Shown: positions 1 to 6,746 of the stretch, piece after piece | Position numbering within the stretch: position 1 is the first letter of the stretch | How the letters are laid out: each line of letters starts with the position of its first letter | DNA from: WHSW01 sp963729075 | GTDB taxonomy: Bacteria; Actinomycetota; Thermoleophilia; Solirubrobacterales; 70-9 | DNA length: 64,000 nt | Assembly (NCBI GenBank): GCA_963729075.1 | Contig: CAVSMU010000003.1 | Location: 310,001 to 374,000, forward strand | Reading direction: 5' to 3' | Notes under the pieces: model-generated | Told to the model about the DNA's origin: nothing | Databases searched by the model: none | What the model saw: the letters and a program-made list of their open reading frames with translations, nothing else | Program-made: the position numbers and the translations under genes

Positions 1-517
1 CCCCGTTCGCTACGTCCTGGACGTCCTCGGCCTCGGCGCCCAGGGTGAGCGCGGCGGTCGCGTCGACGATGCGCTGATCGGAGCCTCGGGCGACGCCCTC
101 GTCGGCAGTTTGCGGTGCGGGGGCGTCGAGCTGCTGAGCCCCCGCTTGGGCCGGGGCGATCTCGGCTTCACCGGCCGCGCCGCCGCCGCCACCCGCCGAC
201 TCCTCGGTCGGCGCCGACTCGCCGCCGCGATCCAGCACGACACCTTCGTCACCGCTCTGGCTGATCGCGACGGCGATCACGACGAGCACCACGGCCACCG
301 ATCCCGCCGGCGCGAGCACGCGCCGCGGCGGCAGCGAGGTGAGCCGCTCCCGGACACGCCGCAGGATGCCGGCACCGCGGGGCGCGACGCTGCGGGGCCC
401 GAGCCCGGCGTCGCGCGGAAACCCGGCCCCGGCCCACTCGTCGAGGCGGCGGGCGAAGTCGGGCTCCGGCGTGGGCCGCTCGGCCCGTACCTCGCGCTCC
501 AGCTCCTCAATCCTCAT
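1..517 (-). CDS. Membrane protein coupled to ECF sigma factor (DUF4349-like), partial
   Basis: The gene is cut by the left edge; 172 codons are visible. It starts at ATG 517, inside the last codons of the upstream sigma-factor gene (11-base overlap), so the two are translationally coupled. Residues 1-70 are charged and presumably cytoplasmic. A single membrane span lies at about residues 71-86 (VAVVLVVIAVAI), followed by a Glu/Ser/Gly/Gln-rich stretch. The last visible segment, from about residue 149, reads RIVDATAALTLGAEAEDVQ, which resembles the beginning of a DUF4349 domain (a conserved Arg plus 'TAxLTL'). By position this is the likely membrane-bound partner, possibly the anti-sigma, of the ECF factor. 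That role is inference from gene order. No zinc-binding HxxxCxxC anti-sigma motif is visible in the part present. Confidence 0.6.
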   Translation of the reverse strand, partial: MRIEELEREVRAERPTPEPDFARRLDEWAGAGFPRDAGLGPRSVAPRGAGILRRVRERLTSLPPRRVLAPAGSVAVVLVVIAVAISQSGDEGVVLDRGGESAPTEESAGGGGGAAGEAEIAPAQAGAQQLDAPAPQTADEGVARGSDQRIVDATAALTLGAEAEDVQDVANG

Positions 518-1088
518 CGCACGCCTCCCTCAGTTTCTCGATCACGCGGTGCAGCCTGGTGCCGGCGTTCGACTCGCTGATCCCCAGCACGGTGGCGATC
601 TCGGCGTTTCCCAGCCCGGCGAAGTACTTGAGCGCGACCAGCTCACGCTCGCGCGCCGAGAGCGCGCCCAGCGCGTTGCGCACCACGGAGCGCCGCAGCG
701 CCGACTCGGCAGCCCGCTCGTGGGCACCGCCGGCGTCGTCGTCGATGGGCTCGCCGGAAAGCTCGGCATTGCGGCTGCGGCGACGGAGCTCGTCGAGCGC
801 CGCGTTGCGGGCGATCCCAAACAGCCAGGCGCGGTGGGTGCCACGTTTGGGGTTGAAGCTCGACCGCCGCCGGTAGGCGCGCTCGAAGGCCTGTGCGGTC
901 ACGTCCTCGGCGGCCGACCGGTCGCGCAGCATCCCGGCCACGTAGGCGAACAGGTCGTCGCGACTCGAGCGATAGAGCGCCTCGAAGGCCGCCTCGGCCT
1001 CCGTTGCCTCGGCCTCCGTTGGGGCCTCGATCGCGGGGGCGACGAGCGTCTCGGTCATGCCGGTACTACGGCGGTCGTCGCGATCCAT
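507..1088 (-). CDS. ECF-family RNA polymerase sigma factor
   Basis: A 193-residue sigma-70 family factor of the extracytoplasmic-function type. Region 2 is at about residues 30-100 (DLFAYVAGMLRDRSAAEDVT, then the WLFGIARNAALDELRRR helix) and region 4 at about 125-185, with the helix-turn-helix AEIATVLGISESNAGTRLHR. There is no region 1 or 3, as expected for ECF factors. A GTG lies one codon upstream, but ATG 1088 is preferred because a -10-like GATACT sits 7 bases before it, the spacing seen for other leaderless starts in this window. The Glu/Thr/Ala-rich N-terminal 30 residues are poorly conserved and may not all be translated. It is co-transcribed with the coupled membrane protein downstream. 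The signal sensed is unknown. Confidence 0.88.
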   Translation of the reverse strand: MDRDDRRSTGMTETLVAPAIEAPTEAEATEAEAAFEALYRSSRDDLFAYVAGMLRDRSAAEDVTAQAFERAYRRRSSFNPKRGTHRAWLFGIARNAALDELRRRSRNAELSGEPIDDDAGGAHERAAESALRRSVVRNALGALSARERELVALKYFAGLGNAEIATVLGISESNAGTRLHRVIEKLREACDED

Positions 1089-1095
1089 CACAGGC

Positions 1096-1101
1096 AGTAT
1101 C
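1096..1101 (-). promoter_or_regulatory. -10 box of the ECF sigma gene
   Basis: GATACT on the minus strand lies 7 bases upstream of ATG 1088. With no ribosome-binding site between them, the mRNA would be leaderless. This is the same geometry as at several other genes here. Confidence 0.4.
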
Positions 1102-1205
1102 GGCGGGGAGGCGGTGGCCCGGGCAATGGCGCGAAACTCGTCCCAGGGACGAGGAAAGCGCCAATCCCGCTGGACGCCACCCCTACGTGATTGACCCGCT
1201 GTTGC

Positions 1206-2534
1206 CTACGCCGCCCGCAGCATCGCCGCCGGCTCGGCCGCGCGCTCGCCGTACGCCCCCGCGCACGCCGCACGTATCGACGCCGCGACGATCTCGACCA
1301 GCCGGCGCAGGTCGGCCTTCGAGATCGCCAGGGGCGGCATCAGGACGACCGTGTCGCCGAGCGGGCGCACGATCGCGCCGCGCTCGCGGGCCTCGAGCGT
1401 GACCCGGTGCCCGAGCCGCGTGGCCGGGTCGTGCTCTCCCAGGTCGATCCCGACCATGAAGCCCCGGCCGCGCACCGCCGCCACCTCGGGCATCGCTGCG
1501 ACCTCGCGCAGCAACTCGCCGAGCAGGCGCATCTTCGGCTGCAGTCGCAGGAGCGTCTGCTCGGTGCGGAAGACCTCGAGGCTGGCCAGCGCCGCGGCGC
1601 AGCCGAGCGGGTTGCCGGTGAACGTGTGGCCGTGAAAGAACGTACGGCCATCCTCCGGCGCCCCCAGGAATCCCTCGTAGACGCGCTCGGTGGTCAGCGT
1701 CGCGGCGAGTGGCAGATACCCGCCGGTGAGTCCCTTGCCGAGGCAGAGGAAGTCGGGCGCCACCCGCTCCTGCTCGCAGGCGAACATGGTCCCGGTGCGC
1801 CCGAATCCGGTCGCGACCTCGTCCGCGATCAGGAACACCCCATGGGCCTCGGTCAGCTCGCGCAGGCGGCGCAGAAATCCGGGGGGCTGGACGCGGATTC
1901 CCGCGGCGCCCTGGACCAGCGGCTCGGCGACCACCGCGGCGACCTCCTCCGAGTGGAAGTCGAGCACTCGTGAGAGCGACTCGGCGTCGCCGGGCGCGAC
2001 GCGGTGGCAGTCGAACAGCAGCGGCCCGTAGGCGCCGTGGAAGAGGTCGATCCCGCCGACCGACACCGAGCCCAGGGTGTCCCCGTGGTAGCCCTCGGCG
2101 AGCGCCACGAACGAAGTTCGCCGGCGGTGCTGGCCGCCACGCTGCTGCCAGTACTGAAACGCCATCTTGAGGGCGATCTCCACCGCGGTCGACCCCGACT
2201 CCGAGTAGAACACCCGGTTCAGGCCGGGCGGCGCGAGCTCGACCAGCCTGGCCGCCAGCTCCGCCGCGCCCTCGTGGGTGAGCCCCAGCATCGTCGAGTG
2301 GGCGATGCGGTCGAGCTGCTCGCGTAGCGCGTGGTCGATCAGCGGGTGACGGTGCCCGTGGACGTTGCACCACAGCGACGAGACCCCGTCGATGTAGCGC
2401 CGGCCCTCCGCATCGAGCAAATCGGTGCCCTCGCCGCGCTCGATCACCACCGGCTCCTCCTCGCACCACGCGCTCTGGGCGGTGAACGGATGCCAGAGGT
2501 GACGGTGATCGAGGTCTGCGGTCGCTTCCGGCAT
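1206..2534 (-). CDS. bioA: Adenosylmethionine-8-amino-7-oxononanoate aminotransferase
   Basis: BioA is a PLP enzyme that transfers the amino group of S-adenosylmethionine to 7-keto-8-aminopelargonate, giving 7,8-diaminopelargonate, the third step of the biotin ring pathway. The 442 residues match the family length. Visible signatures are the N-terminal LWHPFTAQ, the substrate-site GVSSLWCNVHGH, the PLP-phosphate loop SGSTAVEIALKMA, the aspartate in FLIADEVATGFGRTG and the active-site lysine region LGKGLTGGYLPLAAT. It is the last gene of the leftward biotin group, 181 bases after bioD, and may have its own start signals (TAGTGT 12 bases before ATG 2534). The C-terminus has a short Ala-rich tail. 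The identification is firm. Confidence 0.96.
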   Translation of the reverse strand: MPEATADLDHRHLWHPFTAQSAWCEEEPVVIERGEGTDLLDAEGRRYIDGVSSLWCNVHGHRHPLIDHALREQLDRIAHSTMLGLTHEGAAELAARLVELAPPGLNRVFYSESGSTAVEIALKMAFQYWQQRGGQHRRRTSFVALAEGYHGDTLGSVSVGGIDLFHGAYGPLLFDCHRVAPGDAESLSRVLDFHSEEVAAVVAEPLVQGAAGIRVQPPGFLRRLRELTEAHGVFLIADEVATGFGRTGTMFACEQERVAPDFLCLGKGLTGGYLPLAATLTTERVYEGFLGAPEDGRTFFHGHTFTGNPLGCAAALASLEVFRTEQTLLRLQPKMRLLGELLREVAAMPEVAAVRGRGFMVGIDLGEHDPATRLGHRVTLEARERGAIVRPLGDTVVLMPPLAISKADLRRLVEIVAASIRAACAGAYGERAAEPAAMLRAA

Positions 2535-2598
2535 CGCCTGCCGGCGACACTAGACGCGGGCTCGGAGGGAAAAGCGCGCCGCGAGAGGACCCGCTTCG

Positions 2599-2614
2599 TG
2601 TGAGCGCTCTCACA
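2599..2614. promoter_or_regulatory. Palindromic operator candidate between bioA and bioD
   Basis: TGTGAG-CGCT-CTCACA is a perfect inverted repeat (6-bp arms, 4-bp centre), similar in character to LacI/GntR-type operators. It sits upstream of bioA on one strand and of a small plus-strand ORF (2679-2789) on the other. The bound regulator is not in the window. Confidence 0.4.
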
Positions 2615-2678
2615 ACGCGGCCGGCGCGGCGCCCGTAGGTTGCTCGTGACCACTCGGAACCGGCAAGGAGAAGTGACG

Positions 2679-2789
2679 ATGCACCCGGCTTTCGGAATCC
2701 ACCTGGACAGCTCGGTCAGGGCCGGGCGTCGACGCGCGGTCCGGCGGCAGCGCCGAACTCGAGTCGAGGCCAAGTCGAAGGCTCGCTGA
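2679..2789 (+). CDS. Possible small basic peptide (36 aa)
   Basis: This short reading frame starts at ATG 2679 with a good ribosome-binding site (AAGGAGAAG) 5-12 bases upstream, a TAGGTT -10-like box near 2632-2637, and a palindromic operator at 2599-2614. The peptide is strongly basic, with an Arg-rich centre (RAGRRRAVRRQRRTR). Its last two thirds overlap the 3' end of bioD on the opposite strand, so part of its composition may be a shadow of bioD. I do not recognise a family. It is listed because promoter-like, operator-like and RBS signals line up, and it could be a leader peptide or chance. Confidence 0.25.
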   Translation: MHPAFGIHLDSSVRAGRRRAVRRQRRTRVEAKSKAR

Positions 2790-3399
2790 GCTCGAGGCGG
2801 GGCAGGGTCGCGACCCTGACCCCGCCGAGGCGCTCGATCGCCTCGCGGTTGGAGCGCTCGATCTCGCCCGGCGCCTCGGGCCACGGCGTCAGCACGACCG
2901 CCGCGACGCCGAGCCCGACCGCACCCACCGACTCGATCGTGAGCAGTGTGTGGTTGATCGTCCCCAGCCCGGGCGCCGCGGCGATCACCACCGGCAGGCC
3001 GAGGTCGCGGGCGAAGTCGCGGACCAGGTAGCCGAGCGTGAGCGGGACGAGGAAGCCGCCGACGCCTTCGACGACGAGCTCGTCCGACGCCGCCGCGGCC
3101 CGCGAAGCGGCCGCGCGGAGGCGCTCCGGTGAGATCGATTCGCCCGCGAGCGCGGCGCCGAGATGCGGGGAGACCGGGGGCCGGTAGCGGTACGGCGCGA
3201 TCTCGTCGTCGGATTGCCGCGATCCCGCGGCGCGGCGCAGCAGCGCGTGGTCGGGCTCGCCGCCCTCCTCCAGGCCGCTGACCGCCGGCTTGAAGACCGC
3301 GACCCGCCGGCCGGCGGCGGCCGCGGTTCGGGCGATCGTCGCGGAGACGACCGTCTTACCGACCTCGGTTCCTGTGCCGGTTACGAAGACTCCGCTCAC
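2716..3399 (-). CDS. bioD: ATP-dependent dethiobiotin synthetase
   Basis: BioD closes the ureido ring: 7,8-diaminopelargonate + CO2 + ATP gives dethiobiotin. The 227 residues fit the family. The P-loop variant FVTGTGTEVGKTVVSA is at residues 5-20, the substrate lysine region VFKPAVSG at about 35-42, and the second-shell motif VVEGVGGFLVPL near 110. The nucleotide-specificity loop LTPWPEAPGE is near 175. GTG 3399 overlaps the stop of the preceding bioB-bioF frame by four bases (GTGA), so translation is coupled. The order bioB-bioF-bioD-bioA gives most of the late biotin pathway in one block. Confidence 0.95.
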   Translation of the reverse strand: MSGVFVTGTGTEVGKTVVSATIARTAAAAGRRVAVFKPAVSGLEEGGEPDHALLRRAAGSRQSDDEIAPYRYRPPVSPHLGAALAGESISPERLRAAASRAAAASDELVVEGVGGFLVPLTLGYLVRDFARDLGLPVVIAAAPGLGTINHTLLTIESVGAVGLGVAAVVLTPWPEAPGEIERSNREAIERLGGVRVATLPRLELSEPSTWPRLEFGAAAGPRVDARP

Positions 3400-5885
3400 G
3401 CGGCGCGCCGAAGCGCACGCGCCCTACCCGGCTGCGCATCGCCGGCGGCGGCAACGCCGAGCTCGCGCGCCGCGCCGCCGATCACCTGCGCTGCGTGGCG
3501 CAGCTCCTCGGCCCGGTGATTCGCCATCACCGTCAGCCGCAGGCGCGAGCTTCCCGCGGGGACCGTCGGCGGCCGGATCGCCTGCGCGAAGACCCCGCCC
3601 TCCAGCGTCCGCTCGCAGAGCGCCATCGCGCGCCTGGCGTCGCCGACGAGCACCGGCACGATCTGGGTCCGCGAGCCGCCCGTCTCCAGTCCCTGTCCGA
3701 TGAGCCGCTCGCGCAGCGTCGCGGCGTTACGGCGCAGCTGCTCCACCATGCCGGGACGGTCCGCGAGCATCGAGAGCGCCGCCAAGGCCGCGCCGACAGA
3801 CGGCGGGGGCGGTGCCGTCGAGTAGATGAAGGGCCGCGCGGTGTTGATGAGGAGCTCGACTAGCTGGCCCGATGCGCAGACGTAGGCCCCGTAGCCACCG
3901 AGCGCCTTGCCGAGGGTGCCGACCACCACGTCGACCTCGCCGCTGAGCCCGGCCGCCGCGACCGAGCCGCGGCCGCCGGGCCCGAGGGCCCCCGTGCCGT
4001 GGGCCTCGTCGACCATCAGCATGCAGTCGTGGCGGCGCGCGAGCTCCACCAGCCCGGCGAGCGGAGCGACGTCGCCGTCCATCGAGAACACGCCGTCGGT
4101 GACGATCAGTTGGCTGCGCCGGCCGGCGGCGCGCAGCCCCCACTCGAGGTGCTCCAGGTCGAGATGGCGATAGACGAACTTCTCCGCCCTCGAGAGCCGG
4201 CAACCGTCGATGATGCTGGCGTGGTTTAGCTCGTCCGAGAAGACGACCCCGTCGCGCCCGGCCAGTGCGGCGACGGTCCCGGTGTTGGCCAGGTATCCGG
4301 AGCCGAACAGCAGCGCGGCCTCGGAGCCCTTGAACTCCGCGAGTCGGTCCTCGAGCTTGCGATGCAGCGACATCGAGCCGGAGATCAGCCGCGACGCTCC
4401 GGCCCCGGCGCCGAAGCGCTCCGCCGCGTCGGCGGCGGCCTGGCGCACCCGGGGGTGGTCGGCAAGCCCGAGATAGTTGTTCGAGCACAGCAGCAGGACC
4501 TCGGCGCCGTCGAGCAGCACCCGCGGTCCCTGCGGGCCCTCGATCAGCCGCAGGCGACGCTGCAAGCCGGCTCGCCGCAGCTCCGCGAGTCGCTCGGCGA
4601 CCTCACTCACGCCGGCGCCGCCCCCGACGCGCTCAGTCTCCCCACCCCGCCGCACCAGGCGCCTCAACAGCGGCGCGGCTCGGCTTCGCCCTACGGGCTC
4701 CGCCTCTGAACCAGGCGCCTCAACAGCGGCGCGGCTCGGCTTCGCCCTAACGGGCTCCGCCTCGCTTGGGTCGGGGTAGGCCGGCGGCTTCGACTTCTTC
4801 TTGATCACCCGAAGCTGCGTCGAGGGATCCCAGAAGTTCGCCTGCGCCTGGCTGTCGATGAGCTCGTCGATCGGCGTCGCGGGCGACTCGCCGTCGAGCC
4901 AGCCCGAGCGGTTGTCGGGGCGCGGGTTGGAGCCGTTGTCCGGCTGACGGGCGACGTTCAGGCCGAGCTCCTCGAACGTCGCGCGGTCGGTGGCCGGATC
5001 GACCCCGAGAGTGGTCAGGAAGTTGCCCATCATCACCCCGTTGAGCCCCGCCCGGACCGCCACCGACTGCATGTCGCCGAGGTTCTCCACCCGCCCCCCG
5101 CAGAGCCGGAAGAGCGCGTCGGGGAGGATGAGGCGAAAGATCGCGACCCACTTGACGACCTCCCAGGGGTCCATGAGCTCGCGGTCGCCGAACTTGGTCC
5201 CGGGGCGCGGGTTGAGCAGGTTGATCGGCACCGAGGTCGGGTTGAGATCGGCCAGCTCGAAGGCCATCTCCACCCGCTGTCGCGGGCTCTCGCCGAGGTT
5301 CAGGATCCCGCCGACGCAGGTCTCCAGCCCGGCCTCCTTGACGGCCTCGATCGTTCGCTCTCGGCCCTCGTAGCGCACGGTGGTGCTGACCTCGTCGTAG
5401 TACGAGCGCGCCGTCTCCACGTTGTGGTGCACGCGCTGGATCCCTGCGTCCGCCAGCCTCCTGGCCCGGTCGGCGGAGATGTGGCCGATCGACGCGCAGC
5501 GCTTGAGGTTGGTCTGCTCCGCGACGAGCCGGGCGCCCGCGAGGATCTTCTCGAAGTCGCGCTTGGACAGGCCCTGGCCCTGGGTGACCATGCAGAACCG
5601 GTGCGCGCCCGCCGCCTCGGCCGCCTTCGCATGCTCGAGCATCTGCTCCGGCTCCATCATCGCGTGCATCGGCGTGTCCGCCGCGGCGTAGCGCGACTGG
5701 GCGCAGAAGCCGCAGTCCTCCGCGCAGCCGCCGGACTTCGCGTTGACGAGCGAGCACATGTCCGTGGAATCGGCGAACCGCTCCGTGCGCACCTTCCACG
5801 CGCGCTCGATCAGCTCCTCGATCTCCCCGCGCTCCGAGATCTCGGCGAGCGCGAGCGCCTCCTCGAACGTCACCAGCGGCGGCAT
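3396..5885 (-). CDS. bioB-bioF: Fused biotin synthase (BioB) / 8-amino-7-oxononanoate synthase (BioF)
   Basis: One open frame of 829 residues carries two biotin enzymes. Residues 1 to about 375 are BioB, a radical-SAM enzyme inserting sulfur into dethiobiotin, with the cluster motif CAEDCGFC at about residues 46-53 and conserved DMCSLVNAKSGG and VHHNVETA. Residues from about 427 are BioF, the PLP enzyme condensing pimeloyl-ACP/CoA with alanine: CSNNYLGL, LFGSGYLANTG, VDEAHGTGALG and the PLP-lysine region GTLGKALGGYG. The linker (about 375-425) is Arg/Ala/Pro-rich and encoded by two tandem copies of a 53-54-bp palindromic repeat read in different frames. ATG 5885 is chosen because TAGCGT lies 10 bases upstream; the frame stays open further upstream but enters alkA. 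An internal GTG at 4610 could start BioF alone. BioB and BioF are normally separate genes; whether this is a real fusion is uncertain. Confidence 0.85.
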   Translation of the reverse strand: MPPLVTFEEALALAEISERGEIEELIERAWKVRTERFADSTDMCSLVNAKSGGCAEDCGFCAQSRYAAADTPMHAMMEPEQMLEHAKAAEAAGAHRFCMVTQGQGLSKRDFEKILAGARLVAEQTNLKRCASIGHISADRARRLADAGIQRVHHNVETARSYYDEVSTTVRYEGRERTIEAVKEAGLETCVGGILNLGESPRQRVEMAFELADLNPTSVPINLLNPRPGTKFGDRELMDPWEVVKWVAIFRLILPDALFRLCGGRVENLGDMQSVAVRAGLNGVMMGNFLTTLGVDPATDRATFEELGLNVARQPDNGSNPRPDNRSGWLDGESPATPIDELIDSQAQANFWDPSTQLRVIKKKSKPPAYPDPSEAEPVRAKPSRAAVEAPGSEAEPVGRSRAAPLLRRLVRRGGETERVGGGAGVSEVAERLAELRRAGLQRRLRLIEGPQGPRVLLDGAEVLLLCSNNYLGLADHPRVRQAAADAAERFGAGAGASRLISGSMSLHRKLEDRLAEFKGSEAALLFGSGYLANTGTVAALAGRDGVVFSDELNHASIIDGCRLSRAEKFVYRHLDLEHLEWGLRAAGRRSQLIVTDGVFSMDGDVAPLAGLVELARRHDCMLMVDEAHGTGALGPGGRGSVAAAGLSGEVDVVVGTLGKALGGYGAYVCASGQLVELLINTARPFIYSTAPPPPSVGAALAALSMLADRPGMVEQLRRNAATLRERLIGQGLETGGSRTQIVPVLVGDARRAMALCERTLEGGVFAQAIRPPTVPAGSSRLRLTVMANHRAEELRHAAQVIGGAARELGVAAAGDAQPGRARALRRAA
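4654..4763. repeat. Tandem palindromic repeat in the bioB-bioF linker
   Basis: Two copies, 4654-4706 (53 bp) and 4710-4763 (54 bp), are identical except for one extra A at 4750. Each begins ACCAGGCGCCTCAACAGCGG and ends with the imperfect hairpin GGCTTCGCCCTA(A)CGGGCTCCGCC, like a REP element. The single-base difference means the two copies are translated in two different frames. Confidence 0.8.
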
Positions 5886-5895
5886 CCCGGCGCGA

Positions 5896-5901
5896 ACGCT
5901 A
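5896..5901 (-). promoter_or_regulatory. -10 box of the biotin operon
   Basis: TAGCGT on the minus strand lies 10 bases before the bioB ATG at 5885. It falls in the 49-base gap after alkA, so the bio genes can be transcribed on their own. Confidence 0.4.
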
Positions 5902-5934
5902 GGCGGGTGGTCGGACGGTGCGGGGTCGTGCTCG

Positions 5935-6552
5935 CTACACCGGGGCGTTGTGCAACGTTTCCCAGAGGTAGATGCAGGCGAGGGTGCGGTTCGGCCGCCA
6001 GGGCTCGGCGATCCGGGTGAGCTCGTCGTGGGCGGGCAGCTCATCGAGTCCGTACTCCACCTGGACAGCGCGGCGGATGCCCAGGTCCCCGGTCGGCAGC
6101 ACGTCGGGGCGCTCGAGCTGGAACATGAGGAACATCTGGGCGCTCCAGACGCCGAATCCGCGGATGGCGCTGATCTCGGCGATCACCTCCTCGTCCGAGA
6201 GCTCGGCGAGCCGGTCGAGCTCGAGCTCGCCGGACTCGACGTGGTGCGCGAGGTCGCGGATGTATTCGACCTTCCGGCCGGACAGCCCCGCGCCCCGCAG
6301 CGCGGTGGGCTCGACCGCGAGCAGCTCGGCGGGTGTCGGCGTGCGTCCGCCGAACAGCTCGAGCACCCGGTCGTAGATCGTCGCCGCCGCCTTGGCCGAG
6401 ACCTGCTGGCCGACGACGCTGCGCAGCAGCATCCCGTACGAGTCCACGCGTGGCCGCCCGCGGCGGCGGGTTTCGAACGACAACCGGCCGTGGCTGGAGA
6501 CCAGCCGCGCCATCACCGGATCCGAGCGGGCCAGGCTCGCGTGAGCGCTCAT
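5935..6552 (-). CDS. DNA-3-methyladenine glycosylase II family (HhH-GPD)
   Basis: A 205-residue base-excision DNA repair glycosylase of the AlkA/HhH-GPD fold, which removes alkylated purines. The helix-hairpin-helix and following Gly/Pro-rich loop with the catalytic aspartate read IRGFGVWSAQMFLMF then PTGDLGIRRAV (Asp in GDLG). The early part has the typical SVVGQQVSAKAAATIYDRV substrate-pocket helix. It is shorter than E. coli AlkA because it lacks the N-terminal beta domain, as in many actinobacterial versions. ATG 6552 is preferred over GTG 6561 because TAGCGT ends exactly 7 bases upstream of it. No iron-sulfur cysteine loop is present, which argues against endonuclease III or MutY. Confidence 0.9.
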   Translation of the reverse strand: MSAHASLARSDPVMARLVSSHGRLSFETRRRGRPRVDSYGMLLRSVVGQQVSAKAAATIYDRVLELFGGRTPTPAELLAVEPTALRGAGLSGRKVEYIRDLAHHVESGELELDRLAELSDEEVIAEISAIRGFGVWSAQMFLMFQLERPDVLPTGDLGIRRAVQVEYGLDELPAHDELTRIAEPWRPNRTLACIYLWETLHNAPV

Positions 6553-6559
6553 CTCCGGC

Positions 6560-6565
6560 ACGCTA
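6560..6565 (-). promoter_or_regulatory. -10 box of the DNA glycosylase gene
   Basis: TAGCGT on the minus strand, 7 bases before ATG 6552, with no RBS between. A leaderless transcript is likely. Confidence 0.4.
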
Positions 6566-6746
6566 CGAGAACGCGTTGGGCGGGGGCATTCGTGAGCCGG
6601 CGGGAGGTCGGGTCCGCCGGGTGGCCCCGCTATCCTGCCCTGGCTCGGCGTCGCGGGACCGCCGCGGCCGCGACTTGCTCGCTGCCCTCGTGTTTCGACG
6701 CCGAGAGGCCAAGAGCCGCCCGTTTGAGGGAACGAGCACGCCGATC

